Source: Ancylobacter vacuolatus
GTDB lineage: Bacteria > Pseudomonadota > Alphaproteobacteria > Rhizobiales > Xanthobacteraceae
DNA length: 64,000 nt
Direction of reading: 5' to 3'
NCBI RefSeq assembly: GCF_030813595.1
Contig: NZ_JAUSUH010000012.1
Location: 62,001 to 126,000, forward strand
The translations under genes were made by a program, and so were the position numbers. A model generated the notes under the pieces. That model did no database searches. It saw only the letters and a program-made list of their open reading frames with translations, and was not told where the DNA came from. Below, one piece after another: positions 45,766 through 52,527 of this stretch; positions within the stretch are counted from its first letter, which is position 1, and each line of letters begins with the position of its first letter.

Positions 45766-46061
45766 TTTTTCTGTTTCATGTCAATGGCTTGCACCTAGGA
45801 CGCGCCGGACAAAAGCGAACAGACCGAGAATTTCGGCCGCACAAAAGTCGGCACAATTCCCTGCCCACCTGCGCCATGCTTTCGGCTCGCTTTACCGGTG
45901 GCGCGCATGCTTAAGCGCGCGATTGCTTTTTCCCGCCTCATCTGGCTGCGCCTTTGGCTCTGGTGGGTCCGCTCCCCTTGCCCAGATAATTGCCCGCGTC
46001 GCGGGCCGGGCGGAGAAATGTGCAGGGAGTGCATGGGCTGGTGGGCGATCAAATAGCCCGC

Positions 46062-46298
46062 TCACCGCTCGGTCGGCACATCCGGCGGCAGCATGGTGAG
46101 CGCGATTCGCTTCGACCCGCATTCCGCGCAGCGCAGCCTCGGCACCAGGTCGGCATGCAGCGCGCCGTGATCCGGCCCGAGGCGCGCGGCGAGCGCCGGC
46201 AGGTCAAGCTCACGATGATGCCGGCACGCCACGCACGTCGCGCGGATGCCGGTGCCGCTGGCGATGCACTCGCCGAGGGTGCCATTAGAAGAGCCCAT
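46062..46298 (-). CDS. Small zinc-ribbon protein
   Basis: This is a 78-residue protein with two Cys pairs, CVAC near residue 22 and CAEC near residue 61, separated by a basic/hydrophobic middle (RHHRELDLPALAARLG). This is a treble-clef or zinc-ribbon layout. It could bind nucleic acid or a protein partner. The start MGSSNGTL was preferred to an in-frame codon 13 residues upstream. It is the leftmost prophage-side gene and is convergent with nothing obvious. Confidence 0.65.
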   Translation of the reverse strand: MGSSNGTLGECIASGTGIRATCVACRHHRELDLPALAARLGPDHGALHADLVPRLRCAECGSKRIALTMLPPDVPTER

Positions 46299-46364
46299 GC
46301 GGGGCAATATAGCATCGGGCCAACAGGTGAGCGGCAAGCAGAGCGAAGAGATGGAGACGGCGTG

Positions 46365-46616
46365 ATGTGGACGGTGGAGAAGGTGGCAAGGGCGCTGTGC
46401 GAGGCAGACAACCTCGATCCCGACGAGACAGACCCGGCGGATATTTCCGGTAAGCGACTACCCTATTGGCGACGGTATGTTCCGCGCGCAGTGGCTGCCA
46501 TAGAGGCAATGCGGGAGCCAATTGAGGCGATAAGGACCGATGGCAGCGACGAGATGAAAAATAGTTCCGAGGTTTGGCGCGCCATGATCGACGCAATTCT
46601 TGCGGAGGGCACCTAA
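46365..46616 (+). CDS. Small hypothetical phage protein
   Basis: This is an 83-residue acidic protein starting MWTVEKVARALCEADN, with a W-R-R-Y core and a C-terminal helix (VWRAMIDAILAEG). It resembles small accessory proteins often found in rhizobial prophages. Function is unknown. It runs opposite to the late operon. Confidence 0.6.
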   Translation: MWTVEKVARALCEADNLDPDETDPADISGKRLPYWRRYVPRAVAAIEAMREPIEAIRTDGSDEMKNSSEVWRAMIDAILAEGT

Positions 46617-46620
46617 CGCG

Positions 46621-46653
46621 AAAAAGCCCCGCCGCCCGTGAGGGCAGCGGGGC
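46621..46653 (-). terminator. Intrinsic terminator facing the late operon
   Basis: GCCCCGCCGCCC and GGGCAGCGGGGC pair across GTGA with one mismatch. Only on the minus strand is the stem followed by TTTTT. It therefore stops transcription arriving from the right, that is, read-through from the late operon. Confidence 0.8.
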
Positions 46654-46743
46654 GAGGTGACAGATAGGATCGCCCGAAGGCAAGAGCCGGGAGGCGTCCC
46701 GGCGGCGATCCGCGCTCCCGCGCGAATGTCAGCTTATTTTATC

Positions 46744-46789
46744 TACACACCAAAAACCTGTTGCGCGCTCGAATTGTCGTGTGTATATT
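46744..46789 (+). promoter_or_regulatory. Promoter and candidate operator of the ParB-like/RHH module
   Basis: TTGCGC (46761-46766) and TATATT (46784-46789) are separated by exactly 17 bases, a good sigma-70 promoter. TACACAC (46744-46750) and GTGTGTA (46779-46785) are inverted repeats that bracket the -35 box and touch the -10 box. A ribbon-helix-helix protein binding both arms would block the promoter. This is the most AT-rich stretch of the region. Confidence 0.7.
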
Positions 46790-46834
46790 AATTCACATGG
46801 ACGGCGGCGTTGCGGCGCGACACAGGAGAGCAAG

Positions 46835-47167
46835 ATGGGCTTCACGGTTTATGCGATCCACGGCGCCGAAGCCGGCAAGCTCGAAACCGTGAAGGCCGAA
46901 ATGCTTTCGCTCGGCGCACCCACGATCAAAGTTGTTGATTGCGGCGACCACTACATGGCGCTTGAGGGCTCCCATCGTCTCGCCGCCGCCCACGCTCTCG
47001 GCATCATCCCTGCGCTTGAAATTCTCGAGCAGAATGATGACCTCGACATTTCTGGGTTCGATTGGTTCGACGGGGCCAACTGGTCTGCCACCGTTTACCC
47101 GGCCGGCGAAGTCGCGGGCGAACTGTTCTCGCCCGCTCAGGCCGTCGACTATCGGTTCGACGCATGA
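46835..47167 (+). CDS. ParB/sulfiredoxin-fold single-domain protein
   Basis: This is a 110-residue protein with the ParB N-terminal-like signature: a beta strand IKVVDCGDHYMAL, then EGSHRLAAAHALGI, matching the family's G-x-H-R-x-x-A box. No helix-turn-helix or dimerisation domain follows, so it is not a partition ParB. Small single-domain members include nucleases, NTPases and modification enzymes. The last codons overlap the next gene as ATGA. The start MGFTVYAIHG was chosen over an upstream ATG that would include the promoter. Confidence 0.75.
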   Translation: MGFTVYAIHGAEAGKLETVKAEMLSLGAPTIKVVDCGDHYMALEGSHRLAAAHALGIIPALEILEQNDDLDISGFDWFDGANWSATVYPAGEVAGELFSPAQAVDYRFDA

Positions 47168-47352
47168 CCGCCGCCACCCCCAAGCGCCCGCGCGGACGCC
47201 CACCGGTTGCGGACGACAGCAAGGCCGTCCGCATCAACATCTCTCTCTCGCCCGAGGCCGTCGCCTTGATTGATGCTCGCGTTGAGCCCGGCCAGCGATC
47301 GAAAGAGATCGAGCGCCTCATCATGGAGAGCGTCGACAAGCCGGCGGGGTGA
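47164..47352 (+). CDS. Ribbon-helix-helix (CopG-like) DNA-binding protein with AT-hook
   Basis: This is a 62-residue protein. The N-terminus has an AT-hook-like core (KRPRGRPP), then a beta strand VRINISLSP and two helices (EAVALIDARVE and SKEIERLIMES), the RHH layout. It is translationally coupled to the ParB-like gene. Gene size, order and coupling fit either an autorepressor or an antitoxin. Its stop is seven bases from the stop of the convergent late operon. Confidence 0.75.
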   Translation: MTAATPKRPRGRPPVADDSKAVRINISLSPEAVALIDARVEPGQRSKEIERLIMESVDKPAG

Positions 47353-47359
47353 CGCCGAC

Positions 47360-47581
47360 CTATCCATCCGCGATATCCTTGATTTCGCCGGGCGCCCACG
47401 TCGATCGCGGCATCTGCGGCGCGTCGTGCAGCCCGGCCCGTGATTCCTCGGCCGCGCGGAAGAGAAAAGCGCCGAGCGCCTCGATGTACTCCGGCGAGCC
47501 ATGTACCCGGGTATGGCCGAGCCGGACGAAGATCATGCCAAGCTTCCTGTCGAAGACGATGCGTTCCGCTTCTTCCGCCAT
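47360..47581 (-). CDS. Small hypothetical phage protein, last gene of late operon
   Basis: This is a 73-residue protein (MAEEAERIVFDRKLGMIFVR at the N-terminus, then helical). No family was recognised. It lies immediately downstream of another small late gene, with a three-base gap. Confidence 0.6.
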   Translation of the reverse strand: MAEEAERIVFDRKLGMIFVRLGHTRVHGSPEYIEALGAFLFRAAEESRAGLHDAPQMPRSTWAPGEIKDIADG

Positions 47582-47584
47582 CGC

Positions 47585-47806
47585 TCACACCTCCGGCAGC
47601 GCGGGCGGCGCTGGCCATTTCCCTTCATAGGGGTCAAGCCGGGCGGCAAGCCGGGCCTGCTTTATCAGGCGCTCGACAGCCTCCCATTGCTCCAGCGCGC
47701 AGGTGCCGGCCCCGCCCGGCCACGCGATTGTGAGCCGGCCGGTTGCCGCGTCGAAGCTGGAGCGGGTGGGGTTATTGCCGTTCAAGGCGCTCGATCCGGC
47801 TGTCAT
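47585..47806 (-). CDS. Small hypothetical phage protein
   Basis: This is a 73-residue protein. The segment FDAATGRLTIAWPGG is predicted beta, followed by a helix (CALEQWEAVERLIKQARLAA). The start at 47806 lies inside the preceding gene, so it overlaps by 35 bases. Function is unknown. Confidence 0.6.
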   Translation of the reverse strand: MTAGSSALNGNNPTRSSFDAATGRLTIAWPGGAGTCALEQWEAVERLIKQARLAARLDPYEGKWPAPPALPEV

Positions 47807-48062
47807 GCTTGTCGACCGTGACCGCAAGCCCCGCCAGCTTTTCATCGGTGCGGACCCATCGCTCCATGAGGTCCACCTGCCGCGCTTGCGTCTGCGCCTG
47901 CGCCGACATCTGCGCCTCCAGCACGCCAATGCGCGCGTGCAGGAGGCCGTAGGCATAGCCGGCCGACATCAGCGCCCCCATGAAGGCGGCAATGTTGACG
48001 ATGTTGATGGTGTAGTCGAAGCGGAATCGGGTGGCATCGGCGGGGCGCGGCATCTCGCTCAT
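47772..48062 (-). CDS. Membrane-anchored coiled-coil phage protein
   Basis: This is a 96-residue protein with one central helix (about 20-42: NIVNIAAFMGALMSAGYAYG), followed by a heptad-like coiled coil to the C-terminus (Q/E/L-rich, ending RIERLERQ). This shape is seen in accessory holins and membrane-anchored late phage proteins. It starts on the spanin stop codon. Confidence 0.65.
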   Translation of the reverse strand: MSEMPRPADATRFRFDYTINIVNIAAFMGALMSAGYAYGLLHARIGVLEAQMSAQAQTQARQVDLMERWVRTDEKLAGLAVTVDKHDSRIERLERQ

Positions 48063-48265
48063 CAGCTGCCACCCCGCCAGTTGCAAAGATCACGCCCCAC
48101 CGCGTTGTGCGCCTTCACCTGACGGATGGTCGGGTCGGTGTCGGCGCTCGCCCAGGTGATCGGCCGGAAGGCGCCGCACGCCCCCCTAGTCGCGGCGGAA
48201 GGTGTCGTCGTCGCGCAGCCGGCCGTCATCAGCATTGCGGCGATCAGCAGCAGCCCGCGCGTCAT
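48062..48265 (-). CDS. Outer-membrane spanin lipoprotein (Rz1-like)
   Basis: This is a 67-residue protein with a signal peptide MTRGLLLIAAMLMTAGC, whose lipobox TAGC would lipidate Cys17. The mature part is short. It overlaps the 3' part of the Rz-like gene in another frame, the usual Rz/Rz1 architecture. The pair would fuse inner and outer membranes at lysis. The long frame upstream of this ATG lacks a signal sequence and was rejected. Confidence 0.8.
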   Translation of the reverse strand: MTRGLLLIAAMLMTAGCATTTPSAATRGACGAFRPITWASADTDPTIRQVKAHNAVGRDLCNWRGGS

Positions 48266-48443
48266 CCGCGCGCTCGATCGTGCGAAGCACATCCTTCTCT
48301 CCTTCCGCGATGCAGGCGGCCCGGCCTTCCGAGCGGCCCTTGAGATAGATCCCGCTCACCGCTCCGGCGGCGAGCAGGGCGATGAGCACATAGCGGCCGA
48401 TGGGGCCGGTGAAGAATGAAAGCAGCCCGACCAAGAACGTCAT
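48186..48443 (-). CDS. Inner-membrane spanin (Rz-like)
   Basis: This is an 85-residue protein with one N-terminal transmembrane helix (about 14-33: IGRYVLIALLAAGAVSGIYL). A charged coiled coil facing the periplasm follows (ERADDARAAADRRNADD). It overlaps the Rz1-like gene by about 80 bases out of frame. It is the i-spanin of the lysis cassette. Confidence 0.8.
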   Translation of the reverse strand: MTFLVGLLSFFTGPIGRYVLIALLAAGAVSGIYLKGRSEGRAACIAEGEKDVLRTIERADDARAAADRRNADDGRLRDDDTFRRD

Positions 48444-48446
48444 GGC

Positions 48447-48791
48447 TCAAGCCTCCCAATCCGGCAGATCGACGGTGTGCCCGGCGAGGTCATGCGTGCA
48501 GTCGGCGAGGAACTGGATTCGGCCGTCGGTGACGAAGGAATGGCAGACGATTTGGCGGGGATCGACGTGCTTGCCTGCCATCACCTGCTCGCGCTCCTCG
48601 TCGGTAAGGCGGTCGACGCCACGAACCAGAACGGAGGGCGTGAAGGTCGGCGCGTCGGGATTGCCGTTGTACCCCCAGCGCGGGCCGGAACCCTCTCCGA
48701 CGCGGACCATGTGCCCCCCGTCGCAGCCGGGACACCAGAACATCAGCCCGCCGCCTTCGACCGATCGGAGCTTGCGCGAAATCATGCCCAT
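48447..48791 (-). CDS. DUF6527-like phage protein with CxxC motif
   Basis: This is a 114-residue protein with MFWCPGCDGGHMV near the N-terminus and CHSFVTDGRIQFLADCTH near the C-terminus, a combination I associate with the phage family DUF6527. Paired Cys/His suggest a zinc site. It lies inside the lysis cassette, between endolysin and spanins. Role unknown. Confidence 0.7.
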   Translation of the reverse strand: MGMISRKLRSVEGGGLMFWCPGCDGGHMVRVGEGSGPRWGYNGNPDAPTFTPSVLVRGVDRLTDEEREQVMAGKHVDPRQIVCHSFVTDGRIQFLADCTHDLAGHTVDLPDWEA

Positions 48792-48794
48792 GGC

Positions 48795-49565
48795 TCACTT
48801 CCTCCGCCGCCAGATCAGGAACCCGGCGCCGGCGGCGAGCGCCAGCGCGAGCCCGAGCCCGAGCCCGATGAAGAGGGCCACAGGCGGCCCGCCAGTGGCA
48901 GGATCATGCGGCGGGGTGATGGGGGCCGCTGGCGCCTCAACAGGCGCCACAGGCGCGGGCGGCGGCGCCTTGGTAGCGGCGCGCATCTCCAGCCCGGTCA
49001 CGCACAGTTCGCCCTCGCCAATCCGGGTTGCGTCGCCCATCTCCCGGCGGAGCTGGAGCCCCCGGATCACCTTGCCGCCGGCGCGGTTGAACGCCGTCGC
49101 AGCGTCGCAGCTCTCCCGGTACTTTCCCTCGCGGGCGAGCCGGGCCGCCGTCGATTTGCAGGCGCCGCTGGCGCCGATATTCCACGCCAGCGAGATCATC
49201 ATCGCGCCCCAGCTGGCCGGGGCCTTGTCGAAGCCGGCGATGCAGCGCGTGAGCGGCGTGTAATAGTCGCTGATCAGCCGCACCCGCAGGCGCCGATCAC
49301 AGCCGGCCCGTGTCTCCACCATGCCGGGGCGCACATTCTGGGTGTCGCCGGCGCAGATGGTCCACACGGGCGGCTTGGCTATCTGGTCGAGATAGGCGCG
49401 AAGCTCGACGCTCTCCCATGGCTCGACAAGCGATTCCATCGCGAGCACGACAGAGGGCGGCACTTTCTCGCCGGTCGGCAGCAGGATATAGCCGCCGGCC
49501 GTGGCGGTCGCGAGCACGGCAGCAATCGCCGCCGAAGCCCGCTTGGACGGGCGCAGCTTGGACAT
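48795..49565 (-). CDS. SAR-type endolysin (GH24 lysozyme) with C-terminal membrane anchor
   Basis: This is a 256-residue muramidase. The N-terminus (about 9-28) is a weakly hydrophobic Ala/Gly-rich helix, the signal-anchor-release type. The GH24 site follows: Glu in WESVELRAYLD, Asp nine residues on, and Thr in VWTICAGDT, similar to phage 21 R. The lysozyme domain ends near residue 195. A Pro/Ala linker (PPPAPVAPVEAPAAPITPP) and a second hydrophobic helix with WRRRK at the end follow, about 60 residues beyond the usual length. The start MSKLRPSK was chosen for the SAR helix; upstream codons overlap the holin-like gene. Confidence 0.85.
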   Translation of the reverse strand: MSKLRPSKRASAAIAAVLATATAGGYILLPTGEKVPPSVVLAMESLVEPWESVELRAYLDQIAKPPVWTICAGDTQNVRPGMVETRAGCDRRLRVRLISDYYTPLTRCIAGFDKAPASWGAMMISLAWNIGASGACKSTAARLAREGKYRESCDAATAFNRAGGKVIRGLQLRREMGDATRIGEGELCVTGLEMRAATKAPPPAPVAPVEAPAAPITPPHDPATGGPPVALFIGLGLGLALALAAGAGFLIWRRRK

Positions 49566-49567
49566 GG

Positions 49568-49786
49568 TCAATCCTCGTGGATGGAGGACTGCGCGATGAA
49601 GCGCGCGGCGAGCGCGGCACAGGCGGCAAGCCCGGCGGCGAGGCGCAGGGCAAGCGACACCTCTGGCAGGCGCTCGATGGTGATCTGCAGGGCGACGTTG
49701 ACGCCCTCGCAAAGGCCCGCCAGCAGGCCAAGCCGCACGCTCCAGGCGCGCAGAAGCACCCTGCGCCAGTTGGGTATGAGGCGCAT
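49568..49786 (-). CDS. Holin-like small membrane protein
   Basis: This is a 72-residue protein with two hydrophobic segments (about 17-36 and 45-65) and a short charged tail (SSIHED). It sits two bases upstream of the endolysin gene, where a holin or pinholin is expected. SAR endolysins work with pinholins, which have this size and shape. Assignment is by context. Confidence 0.65.
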   Translation of the reverse strand: MRLIPNWRRVLLRAWSVRLGLLAGLCEGVNVALQITIERLPEVSLALRLAAGLAACAALAARFIAQSSIHED

Positions 49787-49818
49787 GGCCAGGTCTCCAG
49801 ATTGTCAGGAATCAAGAA

Positions 49819-49838
49819 GGCCGCCCGGTGGGGCGGCC
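49819..49838 (-). terminator. Hairpin upstream of the lysis cassette
   Basis: GGCCGCCC-GGTG-GGGCGGCC is an 8-bp perfect stem. On the minus strand TTCTTGATT follows, a weak U-tract. It separates the lysis genes from the fibre genes and may set their relative expression. Confidence 0.6.
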
Positions 49839-49847
49839 TGAGTGGTT

Positions 49848-50030
49848 TCAGTGGCGGCGCGACCCGCTTGGTGGCGGCCCGGCGGAATCGGCTATGTGCT
49901 CGGCAAGCGCCAGCACCAGCATCGAGGCGATGTGGCCCGCCAGAGAAAGCCCCGGCTCGGCGCGCAGGCGATCGTGAAGGCGCTGGGCCTCTTGGCGCAG
50001 CATCAGCAGGTGGTCGAGATTGGAAGGCAT
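49848..50030 (-). CDS. Small hypothetical phage protein
   Basis: This is a 60-residue helical protein (MPSNLDHLLMLRQEAQRLHD, then LSLAGHIASMLVLALAEHIA). AAGGGGA lies seven bases before this ATG, which decides against an upstream in-frame Met. No family recognised; it lies between two hairpins. Confidence 0.6.
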   Translation of the reverse strand: MPSNLDHLLMLRQEAQRLHDRLRAEPGLSLAGHIASMLVLALAEHIADSAGPPPSGSRRH

Positions 50031-50105
50031 TGTCGTCCCCTTGGGTTGCAAGGGGGATAGGCTCGCACGCGCAGGTGCCGGGATATTACAGAGCCAGGGC
50101 CGATC

Positions 50106-50160
50106 CTGACCGCAGCCGCCTCAAGATATGGGAAAGCCGCCCGGAGGCGGCTGCGGTCAG
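50106..50160 (-). promoter_or_regulatory. Nested alternative hairpins between phage genes
   Basis: An outer perfect 15-bp inverted repeat, CTGACCGCAGCCGCC at 50106-50120 and GGCGGCTGCGGTCAG at 50146-50160, encloses an inner stem AGCCGCC-CGGA-GGCGGCT at 50135-50152. The inner stem is followed on the minus strand by TTTCCC. Both use the same GGCGGCT segment, so they exclude each other, as in an attenuator. Confidence 0.65.
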
Positions 50161-50179
50161 GTCGCGCTGAATTCGATGG

Positions 50180-50644
50180 CTATCCGAAAATCGCCATCGG
50201 GTAGTTGTACAGCCGCTTTTCGCTGTCAGAAGGATCTCGCCAGCCGGCGACGATGCCCCAAAAGGTGGAGTAGGCATCAACGGAATCGGACCCTTCCCAC
50301 ACCTGCAGCTTGCCGGCGGGGGTCACCGCCGCGAGCGCGTCGGCGTAGCTGATGACGCCTCCTTCGCCCCATTCGCGCCCGCCTGGCAGCGTCGCAGGAA
50401 GGAAGCCGTTGGAAATAGAGAGCCATTCGTCGGCGTCCGGCTTTTCCAGCACAGAGAACATAGCGCCGTAGTGAGTCACGACGCCGGGGAAAGGCCCGAG
50501 CACGTCGGCATCGTACCCGTTAGCCGCCGGGTCTGTGGTCAGTCGCACGTTGAAGCTCTCGGGGCCATAGCCCAGCGCCGCGCCGATCGCGTCGGCGGCG
50601 ACCTTCGACGCTGCGGTAACAAGCATGACGGTTGGTGTATTCAT
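50180..50644 (-). CDS. Phage protein of unknown function (tail-fibre region)
   Basis: This is a 154-residue soluble protein (MNTPTVMLVTAASKVAADAI at the start). It resembles proteins encoded after tail fibres in alphaproteobacterial prophages but shows no catalytic motif. It may be a fibre chaperone or a small structural protein. Confidence 0.65.
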   Translation of the reverse strand: MNTPTVMLVTAASKVAADAIGAALGYGPESFNVRLTTDPAANGYDADVLGPFPGVVTHYGAMFSVLEKPDADEWLSISNGFLPATLPGGREWGEGGVISYADALAAVTPAGKLQVWEGSDSVDAYSTFWGIVAGWRDPSDSEKRLYNYPMAIFG

Positions 50645-50659
50645 TCTGGCCTCCTGCGA

Positions 50660-51544
50660 TTAGGGCATAATCTTGGCGAGAGCGGCCTCAAGAGCCGCCA
50701 TATCTAGCGACGCCTGCGCCAGCACAACGGTGGACATAGCCCCGGTTAGGTAGGCGCCTCCGAAAGTTGCCGCGCCTATCCGCACGTTCGCGGCTTGGTT
50801 GGCGTCTGGCGTGTTCTGCGCAGGCGTCAAGGTGTTGTTCGCCACAACTGCGCCGTTCACCGATATATCGGCACCCCCTGCTGCGTACCGCCCTCGCCCG
50901 ATAAGTCGGTTCCATGTGCCGGAAGTGATGGCTGCCCCCGCCACCGAAGTGTTCGCGGCCACGTCGGTTGATCGCGTTTGCAGCAAGGGCGCCGTCGCGC
51001 CTGGCGAAAAGCCTATATAACCCCGGACGGACCCCACGCCGGCATTGACCGGATAGTATAGAATGGCACCAGTTGTCGTATTCCGCACCACGCCCGCATA
51101 GGTCAAGGCTGCCTGATTGCGCGAAAAACCTGCCGAATCATGAACGTCCATGTAATCGTTGATGCCGTCGTAAACGAGTACCGGGTGCCCGTTTGGCCCA
51201 ACGTCCACAACGCCATTAAGCACGCAGCGCGGCTGACTGCCGGAACTTAATTGCACAAGGTCGTGCCCTTGCCCGGCCTTGTCGTAATCCCGTATGACAG
51301 TGAGGGACCCGCCGCCGGCGACGGCGAGCAGCCAATCCTTGTCCACCCAGCCGTCAGGCGTAAAACCGATGTCTTCCTCTCCAGCGTCAATAGACCGGCG
51401 CACGCGCCAGCACAGGCCAGTGTAAGACGAGAGGGAGCGATGCGGGCCGGGCAGAGCGTAGAGCGGCCCTAGCCCGTCCAGCGGGCCGATGAAGGACGGG
51501 GTCCGGTGCCGCCAGAAACCATAGCCGAATCCATATCCACCCAT
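50660..51544 (-). CDS. Phage tail protein with LamG/concanavalin-like fold
   Basis: This is a 294-residue protein. The N-terminus is a Gly/Tyr-aromatic MGGYGFGYGFWRHRTPSF. The central region has YDGINDYMDVHDSAGFSRNQ and the repeating beta pattern of LamG/ConA-like lectin domains (GTWNRLIGRGRYAAGGADIS and others), ending with a helix. It probably binds host surface glycans. The start overlaps the upstream stop by one base (TGATG), which decides it against a longer frame. Confidence 0.75.
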   Translation of the reverse strand: MGGYGFGYGFWRHRTPSFIGPLDGLGPLYALPGPHRSLSSYTGLCWRVRRSIDAGEEDIGFTPDGWVDKDWLLAVAGGGSLTVIRDYDKAGQGHDLVQLSSGSQPRCVLNGVVDVGPNGHPVLVYDGINDYMDVHDSAGFSRNQAALTYAGVVRNTTTGAILYYPVNAGVGSVRGYIGFSPGATAPLLQTRSTDVAANTSVAGAAITSGTWNRLIGRGRYAAGGADISVNGAVVANNTLTPAQNTPDANQAANVRIGAATFGGAYLTGAMSTVVLAQASLDMAALEAALAKIMP

Positions 51545-52527
51545 CACGAGATCCTCGGTGCTGCGGTCTTGTACGTCTGCGCGGCATCGAGCCGCCCGGC
51601 ATCGCCCAGCGTCCAGGCGAGCCATGCCTCGGTGCGCGCCGCGTCGTCGGCGGAAAGGTAGCTGTCGGCGAACACATGGGAGGAAAGGCCGCCAAAGGAG
51701 GCAAGCGTGTAGTCGCCGGCATCATCGACAAAGGCCGGCACGCTTGAGGTGCCCGAAGCCGAGGCGGCGCCGTCGATCCGGAAATTATAGGTTCCGGCCG
51801 GCCGCGCGCTTTGTGCTGTCACCAGATAGGTGCCGCCGTCGACAATGTCTTGCCCGCTCTGCTGGATATTCTCGACATTGGAACTCGTCACCGCAATCGT
51901 GCGCAGGCCCGAAACACTCGCCGGGAAAGCCCATCGTTTGAGCATCTGCCACGTGCCGGGCCGGCCGTTGCCATAGATCTGCGCCCAGTTGACCGGGTCG
52001 GTTTCCCGAAAGTGCATCAGGCCGATGAAGCTGCGCGCCCCCGGCGCCGGGGAGAGATTGGAGACCAGCAGAGTGCGGTCGAAATCGGTGAATATCTCGG
52101 GGCACCCATCCGCCCCGGTCGCCTGATAAAGCGGGCGCAGCGCTGGTGTCGGCTGGGTGTAGTACATGGCACCGGAGATCGGCGTCCAGCCATAGAGCCG
52201 CAGGCTGTCGAGATAGAGCCCCTGACGGATGTCGAAGGCACCGACAAGGCCCGGCAGCGCCTTCGGCGTCCACATCTGGATCGTGTTGCTCACCTTGTCG
52301 CCGACACGATAGGTGATCGCCCGCCCCTCCAGCGCCAGCGTCATTTCCCAGTCCTGCGCCGTCTCGCCGGGCAGGTCGACGCCATCCACCCGCCACACGC
52401 CGCCGGGCTGGTCGGCATGATAGACCGAGCCGGCATAGCCGCCTGTCACCGCCTCGGCGTCGATGGTGATGACGGGCGGCAGCACCCGCCGGCGCGTGAT
52501 CACAAGCCCCGAGCCGACACCGCTCAC
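51544..52527 (-). CDS. Phage tail-fibre-region protein, putative carbohydrate-binding
   Basis: This is a 327-residue protein. An N-terminal part (ITRRRVLPPVITIDAEAVTG) precedes a beta-rich domain. The second half (DGGTYLVTAQSARPAGTYNF and GGLSSHVFADSYLSADD) resembles the same ConA-like class as the next gene, including a terminal AWLAWTLGDA helix. It begins at a GTG overlapping the fibre chaperone stop. It is probably a second adhesion subunit. Confidence 0.68.
   Translation of the reverse strand: MSGVGSGLVITRRRVLPPVITIDAEAVTGGYAGSVYHADQPGGVWRVDGVDLPGETAQDWEMTLALEGRAITYRVGDKVSNTIQMWTPKALPGLVGAFDIRQGLYLDSLRLYGWTPISGAMYYTQPTPALRPLYQATGADGCPEIFTDFDRTLLVSNLSPAPGARSFIGLMHFRETDPVNWAQIYGNGRPGTWQMLKRWAFPASVSGLRTIAVTSSNVENIQQSGQDIVDGGTYLVTAQSARPAGTYNFRIDGAASASGTSSVPAFVDDAGDYTLASFGGLSSHVFADSYLSADDAARTEAWLAWTLGDAGRLDAAQTYKTAAPRIS

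Noticed and set aside
45795-46052. Open frames on both strands just after tRNA-Gln
   Set aside because: No ribosome binding site, domain or coding character on either strand; one frame runs through the tRNA.
47062-47163. N-terminal extension of the RHH gene
   Set aside because: The extension overlaps the ParB-like gene and is Arg-rich shadow; the ATG at 47164 gives a standard RHH length and a coupled start.
46835-47167. ParB-like gene as a plasmid or chromosome partition protein
   Set aside because: Single short domain, no HTH, no adjacent parA and no parS-like sites seen.
49568-49712. Long N-terminal extension of the endolysin reading into the holin-like gene
   Set aside because: The extension is Arg-rich with no homology; the SAR-like helix begins right after MSKLRPSK.
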